In this document: positions 6,169 to 11,656 of the stretch, piece by piece
Layout of the letters: every line of letters begins with the position of its first letter
How positions within the stretch are numbered: the stretch's first letter is position 1
Source: an uncultured Rhodospirillaceae bacterium
Lineage (GTDB): Bacteria > Pseudomonadota > Alphaproteobacteria > Thalassobaculales > Thalassobaculaceae
DNA: 11,656 nucleotides
Reading direction: 5' to 3'
Assembly: GCA_937891725.1 (NCBI GenBank)
Contig: CALAHL010000143.1
Location: forward strand, 1-11,656
The notes under the pieces: model-generated
Told to the model about the DNA's origin: nothing
Database searches by the model: none
The model's input: the letters and a program-made list of their open reading frames with translations, nothing else
Position numbers and translations under genes: made by a program

Positions 6169-7782
6169 GTGCAGAAAGTCGGTCAACACGTGCGCCGTGT
6201 GGGTCTGGATGCTCATGGTCTGACATCCCTCAAATCCGAGAACTGGAATCTGGGACCTGCGGCCTTGTATGAGGACGCAATCCGGCGCAGCGAGGGGCAG
6301 ATCACCGCCGACGGCGCGTTCCTGGCGACCACCGGCGTGCACACCGGGCGCTCTCCGAAGGACAAGTTCATCGTCGAGAGCGATACGACCCGGGACAGCG
6401 TGAACTGGGGTGCCATCAACCAGCCGATCAGCGCCGCCCATTTCGAGGCGATGCATCAGAAGATCCTGGCCTACTACCGGGGCCGGGATGCCTGGGTCCT
6501 GGACTGCTATGCCGGTGCCGACCCGGCCTATCGTCTGCCGGTGCGCGTTGTCACCGAAACCGCCTGGCACAATCTGTTTGCGCGGAACATGTTCATCCGT
6601 CCGCCGCTGGAGGATCTGGCCACGTTCGCGCCGTCCTTCACGATCCTGCACGCGCCCGGCCTGGACGCGAACGGCAAGGCCGACGGGGTGAACTCCTCGA
6701 CCTTCATCCTGGTTGATTTCGATCGCAAGATGATCCTGATCGGGGGCACCTGGTATGCGGGCGAGATCAAGAAGTCGATCTTCGGCATTCTCAATTTCCT
6801 GCTGCCGGCCCAGGGCGTGATGCCGATGCATTGCTCGGCCAATGTGGGATCGAACGGCGAGGCCGCGATTTTCTTCGGGCTTAGCGGCACCGGTAAGACG
6901 ACCCTGTCAGCGGACAATTCCCGGACACTGATCGGCGATGACGAACATGGCTGGTCCGACAACGGGATCTTCAATTTCGAGGGTGGCTGCTACGCTAAGG
7001 TGATTCGGCTCAGCCAGGCGCAGGAGCCCGAGATCTGGGCGGCCTCCCACCGGTTCGGGACGGTGCTGGAAAACGTGGTGATGGACCCGGCGACCCGGCG
7101 ACTCGACCTGGATCGGGACGACCTGACTGAGAACACCCGCTCCTGCTATCCGATCGAGTACATCGGCAATACCAGCGAGACCGGGGTTGCCGGTCATCCG
7201 GTCAACGTGGTGATGCTGACCGCCGACGCGTTCGGCGTGCTGCCGCCAATTTCCAAACTGACGCCCGAGCAGGCGATGTACCACTTCCTGTCCGGTTATA
7301 CTGCGCGGGTTGCGGGCACCGAGAAGGGGCTCGGCAAAGAGCCGCAGGCGACCTTCTCGACCTGTTTCGGTGCGCCGTTCATGCCGCGCCATCCCAGCGT
7401 CTATGGCGAGATGCTGCGCGATAGGATCGCCAAACACGGCGCCACCTGTTGGCTGGTGAACACCGGCTGGTCCGGCGGCCGGGCCGGGGCCGGTGGGGAG
7501 CGGATGCAGATCGCCTATACCCGTGCGATGGTACGGGCTGCCCTGGACGGACGTCTGGCAGGCGCTCCGGAGCACGAGGACGGCCAGTTCGGCCTTCTGG
7601 TGCCGGATACCTGCCCGGACGTCCCGACGTCAGTCCTGAGCCCTCGTGGCGCCTGGGCCGATACCGCAGCCTACGACGTCACGGCCAAGGAGCTTCGCGG
7701 CCGGTTCGAGGCGAACTTCAAGCCGTTCGAGGCCTTCGTCGACGAGGGTGTGAAGGCGGCCGGGATTCGGGCCGCGGCCTAG
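6169..7782 (+). CDS. pckA: Phosphoenolpyruvate carboxykinase (ATP)
   Basis: This cytoplasmic enzyme makes PEP and CO2 from oxaloacetate using ATP, the first committed step of gluconeogenesis from TCA-cycle intermediates. It is 537 aa, the standard size of the ATP-dependent family. Visible motifs are GVHTGRSPKDKF (56-67, R61 binds oxaloacetate), Y196 and GEIKKS (198-203) and H221 at the Mn2+ site. The P-loop GLSGTGKTTL is at 237-246 (K243, T244), the metal-binding IGDDEHGW at 255-262 (D257, D258), and ENTRSCYPIEYI, FLSGYTARVAGTEKG and NTGWSGG follow. No key residue is missing. It starts with GTG behind a strong Shine-Dalgarno. It lies downstream of pgk on the same strand and could be read through from it or from its own promoter in the 145-bp gap. 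In several alphaproteobacteria pckA sits beside chvI-chvG and hprK; none of these is next to it here. It is convergent with the HPt gene, separated by a long hairpin. Confidence 0.98.
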   Translation: MQKVGQHVRRVGLDAHGLTSLKSENWNLGPAALYEDAIRRSEGQITADGAFLATTGVHTGRSPKDKFIVESDTTRDSVNWGAINQPISAAHFEAMHQKILAYYRGRDAWVLDCYAGADPAYRLPVRVVTETAWHNLFARNMFIRPPLEDLATFAPSFTILHAPGLDANGKADGVNSSTFILVDFDRKMILIGGTWYAGEIKKSIFGILNFLLPAQGVMPMHCSANVGSNGEAAIFFGLSGTGKTTLSADNSRTLIGDDEHGWSDNGIFNFEGGCYAKVIRLSQAQEPEIWAASHRFGTVLENVVMDPATRRLDLDRDDLTENTRSCYPIEYIGNTSETGVAGHPVNVVMLTADAFGVLPPISKLTPEQAMYHFLSGYTARVAGTEKGLGKEPQATFSTCFGAPFMPRHPSVYGEMLRDRIAKHGATCWLVNTGWSGGRAGAGGERMQIAYTRAMVRAALDGRLAGAPEHEDGQFGLLVPDTCPDVPTSVLSPRGAWADTAAYDVTAKELRGRFEANFKPFEAFVDEGVKAAGIRAAA

Positions 7783-7797
7783 GCGGCCGACTCTTCC

Positions 7798-7843
7798 CGG
7801 ACATCGTGCCCGCACGTCTGGTCCGTGCTGGGCTTGATGTCCG
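7798..7843. terminator. Long stem-loop between convergent genes, likely bidirectional terminator
   Basis: The outer arms CGGACATC (7798-7805) and GATGTCCG (7836-7843) match perfectly over 8 bp. After a G-T wobble and a T-T mismatch, GCCC (7808-7811) pairs with GGGC (7830-7833), and GCACG (7812-7816) pairs with CGTGC (7824-7828) with one bulged T. The loop is 7 bases, TCTGGTC. In total 17 Watson-Crick pairs fill most of the 61-bp gap between the pckA stop (15 bp to the left) and the HPt stop codon, which it abuts. There is no clear T-run on either side, so termination could be structure-driven or Rho-assisted, or the hairpin could protect both mRNA 3' ends. Confidence 0.6.
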
Positions 7844-8611
7844 TTACTCCGCCTGGGTCAGCAAGGACGCGAGATCGTCCGACACGTGAGCTCCCAAGCG
7901 CACCACGCCGACATGCTTCGGCAATCCGCGCAACTCGATATGGTCGGCGTCGAACGAGGTCACCACCGCCTTCGGAACGCCCGCCGTTTGCCGCATGCCC
8001 AACATCGCCCGCATCAGATCGACGCCGTTCAGGCCGTCGAGCACTGCCGAGGTGAGGATAATATCCGGCTTCTTGGTGACTGCGAGCCTCATGGCCTCGA
8101 AGGGATCCGACACCACGTCGCTGTGATAGCCGCAGTTTGCCAGTTCACGCGCCAACATCCGGCCCAGTGCCCGCGCGGAGGTCACAACCAGCGCCTGCCC
8201 CGGATTTGCCGAGACACCCGTCGGATCGAATTCCGGTGCCGCGACCGGCAAGGCGTGAATCAACGCGATTGCGTCGTCACCTTGGGGTTCGACCTTTCGA
8301 TCCAGGATATCGGCGATCTGCTCGGCATAGATCTGCATGTCCCGAATGGGCGGCTCCGGCAGCTCGCTGGTGTCCGAAATAAAATCCTCGAATTTGCCGG
8401 CGATCCGGGTGATCAGCGGGAAATTGAAGCTCCCGGCGCTCCCCTTGATCGAGTGGATTTCCCGGCTGACGTCCACCATGGCTTCCATGTGAGAAAGGCC
8501 GCCCCCTCTCAGGTTTTCGAGCGCGACCTGAACCCGATTGATCCGATCAATGGCTTCGTCGATGAACTCGCCGGACAGGCGTGCCAGAATTTCGTCAAAC
8601 ATGGTGGTCAT
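7844..8611 (-). CDS. HPt-domain protein with a degenerate receiver-like domain
   Basis: This is a 255-aa soluble protein of two domains. The N-terminal part (about 4-105) is a helical histidine phosphotransfer (HPt) domain with the motif HSIKGSAGSF (53-62), so H53 is the predicted phospho-acceptor. The C-terminal part (about 138-253) has the pattern of a response-regulator receiver (QALVVTSARALGRMLARELA, PDIILTSAVLDGLNGVDLMR, VVTSF). At the places of the paired acidic residues there are T144/S145, at the phospho-aspartate S188, and the usual lysine is not seen near 239-240; only T218 remains. It therefore looks like a pseudoreceiver. I chose the ATG at 8611, behind GAGGGG (8622-8627, 10 bases away); a TTG at 8629 and an ATG at 8602 are alternatives. 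It lies 84 bp downstream of polA on the same strand and may be co-transcribed. No partner kinase is visible. A role as phosphorelay shuttle or kinase brake is inference. Confidence 0.85.
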   Translation of the reverse strand: MTTMFDEILARLSGEFIDEAIDRINRVQVALENLRGGGLSHMEAMVDVSREIHSIKGSAGSFNFPLITRIAGKFEDFISDTSELPEPPIRDMQIYAEQIADILDRKVEPQGDDAIALIHALPVAAPEFDPTGVSANPGQALVVTSARALGRMLARELANCGYHSDVVSDPFEAMRLAVTKKPDIILTSAVLDGLNGVDLMRAMLGMRQTAGVPKAVVTSFDADHIELRGLPKHVGVVRLGAHVSDDLASLLTQAE

Positions 8612-8673
8612 GCGGAATCGGCCCCTCAATGCTCAATGGGCGGCTAGCGCCTCTGCGAAAGACCGGTGTTATC

Positions 8674-8690
8674 CGCTATTGATCTTAGCG
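8674..8690 (-). other. Small hairpin just downstream of polA
   Basis: CGCTA (8674-8678) and TAGCG (8686-8690) can pair over 5 bp around a 7-base loop, starting 5 bases after the polA stop codon on the - strand. A second tiny stem, GGCG (8639-8642) with CGCC (8648-8651), follows before the HPt gene. Neither has a T-run, so they are at most weak or Rho-linked ends, and read-through into the HPt gene is plausible. Confidence 0.25.
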
Positions 8691-8695
8691 TTCGG

Positions 8696-11524
8696 TTAAT
8701 GCGCCTCCGCCCAGCTGTGACCGGCACCGGCGTCCGCCACCAAGGGAACCGAAAGGTTCAGAACCGGGGCTGCGGCTCCCTCCATGACCTCGCGGACAAG
8801 TGTTGTGGTGGCGTCCAACTCGTCTACCGGGACCTCGAACAGCAGCTCGTCATGAACCTGAAGCAGCATGCGCGCCTTCAGACCCTCGCGGGCCAGTGAC
8901 GGGGGGATCCGAACCATCGCCCGCTTGATGATGTCCGCCGCCGTGCCCTGGATCGGCGCATTGATCGCGGCCCGTTCACCGAAGCTCCGCATCGCGGGGT
9001 TCTTGTCGCGGATCGCGTTGATATGGACCTTCCGGCCGAACTTGGTCTCGACGAAACCGTGCTCCCGCGCGAAGGTCTTGATCTCGTCCATGTAGTCCTT
9101 GATGCCGGGAAACCGCTCGAAATAGGCGTTGATATACGCCTGTGCTTCGCCCTGCGGGGTTTGCAGCTGTCGCGCCAGCCCGAAGCCGGAAATCCCGTAG
9201 ATGATCCCGAAATTGATCGCCTTGGCCTTGCGCCTCACCTTTGGGGTCATGTCTTCCAGCGGCACGCCGAAGACCTCCGAGGCGGTCTGGGCATGAATGT
9301 CGATGCCCTTGCGGAAAGCCTCCCGCAGGCTCTCGATGCCGGCGATATCGGCGACCAGCCGCAGCTCAATCTGGCTGTAGTCGACCGACAGCAAGGTGTA
9401 CCCCTCTTCCGCCACGAACGCGGTGCGGATCTTGCGCCCTTCCTCGGTCCGAATGGGAATGTTCTGAAGGTTCGGGTCGTTCGAGGACAGCCGTCCGGTC
9501 GCCGCCCCCACCATCGAATAGGAGGTGTGGACACGCTTGGTCGTGGGATTGATATCCTCGACCAGCGCGTCGGTATAGGTCGATTTCAGCTTTGAGATCG
9601 ACCGCCAGTCCAACACCTTCTGAGCGAAATCGATGCCCTGCGCGGCCAGACCGTCCAGCACATCGGCGCCGGTTCCATAGGCCCCGGTCTTGCCCTTTTT
9701 GCCGCCCGGCAGGCTCATCTTGTCGAACAGGATTTCGCCCAGCTGCTTGGGGGAGCCGACATTGAACTCTTCGCCGGCGAGCTGGTGGATTTCGCTTTCG
9801 AGCTCGCCCATGCGTTTGGCGAAATCGGTCGACATCTCCCGCAGGATGGTCGGATCGACCTTGATGCCCTCGCGCTCCATCGCCACCAGCACAGGGATCA
9901 GCGGTCGTTCCAGGGTCTCGTAGACCGTCGCCATCCGGTGGGTGACCAGTTGCGGCTTCAACAGCGCATGCAGCCGCCAGTTGACGTCCGCATCCTCGGC
10001 CGCGTATTCGCGCGCGACATCCAGCGCCACCTCGGAGAACGGGATCTGGCTCTTGCCTTTGCCGCAGACCTCGCTGAATTTGATGTTGGTGTGATCCAGA
10101 TGCAGCAGGGCCAACTCGTCCAGCCCGTGGCCGTGCAGACCGCCTTCCATCACATAGCTGAGGCACATAGTGTCTTCGATCGGACTGACCGAGATACCGC
10201 CGTTATGGGGCTTGGACAGCACCAGACAGTCGTATTTGGCGTTGTGGGCGATCTTCAGGACCGCAGGATCTTCAAGCAGGTCTTTCAGGGCTTTGATCGC
10301 GGCGTCGAAGGGAACCTGGTCGGGGGCGTCCGATTTCTCGGCGGCATCGGCCAGCAGCTCACCCTGCGCGGCGCCGGACGCCACATGACGCAGCGGGATG
10401 TAGCAGGCCCTGCCGGGACCGGTGGCGAGCGACACCCCGACCAGCTCGGCCCGCATCGCGTTCAGCGACGAGGTCTCGGTATCGAAGGCGACGATGCCCT
10501 GGGCACGGGCGTCGTCGATCCAGCGGGTCAGTTGATCCATCTCCGTGACCAGCTCGTAGCCCGCGTCCTTGCCGGCAGGCTCCGAGACCGAGGCGGTCAC
10601 CGGATCACCACCTGCGGCCTGCGAGGCTTCGCTCTCGAACCGGGCGGTCAGCCGCTTGAACCCCTGTGCGTTCAGGAACGGCAGCACGACCGCCGGATCA
10701 ATGTCTTTGGTCCCCAGGGCCTCCAGCGGTTCCGGCACGTCCACATCGTTCTTCAGAGTGACCAGCCGTTTCGAAATCCGCGCCTGCTCGGCGAACTCGA
10801 TCAGGTTTTCCCGGCGCTTGGTCTGTTTGATCTCGCCGGCACGCTCCAGCAGGGTTTCCAGGTCGCCGTATTCGCCGATCAACTGGGCGGCGGTCTTGAT
10901 GCCGATGCCCGGCACGCCCGGAACATTGTCGACGCTGTCGCCGGCCAGGGCCTGGACGTCCACAACCTTCTCGGGGCCGACGCCGAATTTCTCGAACACC
11001 TGCTCGGGGCCGATCGGGCGATTCTTCATCGGGTCGAACATGTCGACCCCGTCTCGCACCAGCTGCATCAGGTCCTTGTCCGAGGACACCACCGTGACCC
11101 GCCAGCCGGCCTCATGCGCCAACCGCGCATAGGTCGCGATGATGTCGTCGGCCTCGAATCCGTCCATCTCGATACAGGCGGCGCTGACCGCTCGGGTCGC
11201 CTCGCGGATAATCGGGAACTGTGGGACCAGATCCTCGGGGGCGTCCGGACGCTGAGCCTTGTACTCGGGGTAGATGTCGTTCCGGAAACTGACCCGGGCT
11301 GCATCGAAGATTACCGCCAGATGGTCTGCCTCCAGATCGTCGATCAGCCGGATCAGCATATTGGTGAAGCCGAACACCGCATTGACCGGCGTTCCATCCG
11401 GCCGGTTCATCGGCGGCAGCGCATGATAGGCCCGAAAAATATAACCCGAACCATCCACCAGATAGAGATGCTTCTGACCCGGTTTAGCGGGTGCGGGTAT
11501 GTCCTTGGGGATGTCGGTGGTCAT
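8696..11524 (-). CDS. polA: DNA polymerase I
   Basis: This enzyme removes RNA primers at Okazaki fragments and fills repair gaps. It is 942 aa, slightly longer than the E. coli enzyme (928), and all three domains look active. The 5' nuclease (about 18-295) shows YLVDGSGYIFRAYHAL (D24), SSDKDLMQL (148-155) and GDSVDNVPGVPGIGIKTA (195-212). After a low-complexity linker (about 297-320), the 3'-5' proofreading domain has FDTE (D348, E350), HNAKYD (427-432) and YAAEDAD (507-513, D511), so it retains its exonuclease residues, unlike the Taq type. The polymerase has motif A SVDYSQIELR (D715), motif B RKAKAINFGIIYG (R764, K768, F772) and motif C LLQVHDELLFEV (D892, E893). Phe at 772 is the usual ddNTP-discriminating form. 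The ATG at 11524 has only a weak GGAG 11 bases upstream. It lies 77 bp downstream of the tRNA-Ala gene and 84 bp upstream of the HPt gene. Confidence 0.98.
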   Translation of the reverse strand: MTTDIPKDIPAPAKPGQKHLYLVDGSGYIFRAYHALPPMNRPDGTPVNAVFGFTNMLIRLIDDLEADHLAVIFDAARVSFRNDIYPEYKAQRPDAPEDLVPQFPIIREATRAVSAACIEMDGFEADDIIATYARLAHEAGWRVTVVSSDKDLMQLVRDGVDMFDPMKNRPIGPEQVFEKFGVGPEKVVDVQALAGDSVDNVPGVPGIGIKTAAQLIGEYGDLETLLERAGEIKQTKRRENLIEFAEQARISKRLVTLKNDVDVPEPLEALGTKDIDPAVVLPFLNAQGFKRLTARFESEASQAAGGDPVTASVSEPAGKDAGYELVTEMDQLTRWIDDARAQGIVAFDTETSSLNAMRAELVGVSLATGPGRACYIPLRHVASGAAQGELLADAAEKSDAPDQVPFDAAIKALKDLLEDPAVLKIAHNAKYDCLVLSKPHNGGISVSPIEDTMCLSYVMEGGLHGHGLDELALLHLDHTNIKFSEVCGKGKSQIPFSEVALDVAREYAAEDADVNWRLHALLKPQLVTHRMATVYETLERPLIPVLVAMEREGIKVDPTILREMSTDFAKRMGELESEIHQLAGEEFNVGSPKQLGEILFDKMSLPGGKKGKTGAYGTGADVLDGLAAQGIDFAQKVLDWRSISKLKSTYTDALVEDINPTTKRVHTSYSMVGAATGRLSSNDPNLQNIPIRTEEGRKIRTAFVAEEGYTLLSVDYSQIELRLVADIAGIESLREAFRKGIDIHAQTASEVFGVPLEDMTPKVRRKAKAINFGIIYGISGFGLARQLQTPQGEAQAYINAYFERFPGIKDYMDEIKTFAREHGFVETKFGRKVHINAIRDKNPAMRSFGERAAINAPIQGTAADIIKRAMVRIPPSLAREGLKARMLLQVHDELLFEVPVDELDATTTLVREVMEGAAAPVLNLSVPLVADAGAGHSWAEAH

Positions 11525-11543
11525 CGGTTGGGTGTCTCCGTCA

Positions 11544-11562
11544 GGCTCGAAGGATTTGAGCC
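11544..11562 (-). other. Hairpin between tRNA-Ala and polA
   Basis: In the 77-bp gap between the tRNA 3' end and the polA start, GGCTC (11544-11548) and GAGCC (11558-11562) can pair over 5 bp around a 9-base loop, with one more G-U pair possible in the - strand RNA. It could help end or process the tRNA transcript, or form part of the polA leader. No T-run follows and no clear polA promoter boxes could be chosen. Confidence 0.25.
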
Positions 11563-11601
11563 CGACTTTAGCCCGAGGGGCGAGACCAATGCGAGGGAAG
11601 A

Positions 11602-11656
11602 TGGTGGAGCCAAGCGGGATCGAACCGCTGACCTCTACAATGCCATTGTAGCGCTC
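11602..11656 (-). tRNA. tRNA-Ala(GGC), 5' part beyond the window edge
   Basis: Read on the - strand, the window edge begins with the 3' half of the D stem (GAGC). Then come the anticodon stem CTACA/TGTAG around the loop ATGGCAT (anticodon GGC after T33), the variable region AGGTC, and the T arm AGCGG-TTCGATC-CCGCT. The 3' acceptor strand TGGCTCC, discriminator A and an encoded CCA (11602-11604) complete it. It reads GCC alanine codons. The T arm and 3' end closely match the E. coli tRNA-Ala(GGC) as I remember it. Positions 1 to 21 of the tRNA lie outside, so the acceptor pairing cannot be checked. Its 3' end points toward polA; no copy of the tRNA tail is seen elsewhere in the window, so nothing suggests an integrated element. 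Confidence 0.93.

Noticed and set aside
7886..8647. Long + strand open frame opposite the HPt gene.
   Set aside because: The - strand frame has a recognisable HPt motif and receiver pattern; the + frame has no recognisable domain and is a high-GC shadow.
11602..11656. tRNA-Ala as an integration site for a mobile element.
   Set aside because: No integrase and no repeated tRNA 3' end in the window; the flanking genes are housekeeping.
1..11656. Search for CRISPR arrays, toxin-antitoxin pairs, defence genes, prophage or transposon remnants.
   Set aside because: Nothing found: all long frames are explained by importer, central metabolism, polA and HPt genes, and no spaced repeat series or terminal repeats are seen.

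Overview
The window looks like ordinary chromosomal DNA of a high-GC alphaproteobacterium, probably a free-living heterotroph of the Rhodospirillales kind. This rests on codon bias toward G/C, the alphaproteobacterial style of Pgk (C-terminal GGAFLEWMEGK), PckA and PolA, and a tRNA-Ala(GGC) close to the proteobacterial consensus. The lineage is an inference from protein style, not a database match. I see no insertion sequence, CRISPR array, phage gene, rRNA or broken gene.

Positions 1-4725 (+ strand) hold the 3' part of an ABC importer operon of the peptide/opine/nickel (Opp/Dpp) superfamily. In order these are the end of an ATPase, a large secreted substrate-binding protein, a DppB-type permease and a DppC-type permease with an unusually long loop. 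ATGA overlaps or a 7-bp gap join the genes tightly, so they form one translationally coupled unit. The binding protein is large (667 aa). The family includes oligosaccharide as well as oligopeptide importers, so the substrate is left open.

Positions 4726-7782 (+ strand) hold two central carbon genes, pgk (phosphoglycerate kinase) and pckA (ATP-dependent PEP carboxykinase), 145 bp apart and each with a strong Shine-Dalgarno. PckA makes PEP from oxaloacetate and Pgk carries the reversible 3-phosphoglycerate/1,3-bisphosphoglycerate step, so together they suit gluconeogenic growth on amino or organic acids, which the upstream importer could help supply.

Positions 7798-11656 are on the - strand. 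Reading leftward they are a tRNA-Ala(GGC) cut by the window edge, polA (full-length DNA polymerase I with all three activities predicted intact), and a small HPt-domain protein fused to a receiver-like domain that has lost its phosphorylation residues. A long stem-loop fills most of the gap between the convergent pckA and HPt genes and is a likely bidirectional transcription end.

No clearly novel system is visible. The items most worth a second look are the HPt-pseudoreceiver protein next to polA, a nested 17-bp inverted repeat inside the binding-protein gene, and the His/Asp cluster and cysteine-bearing loop in the importer.
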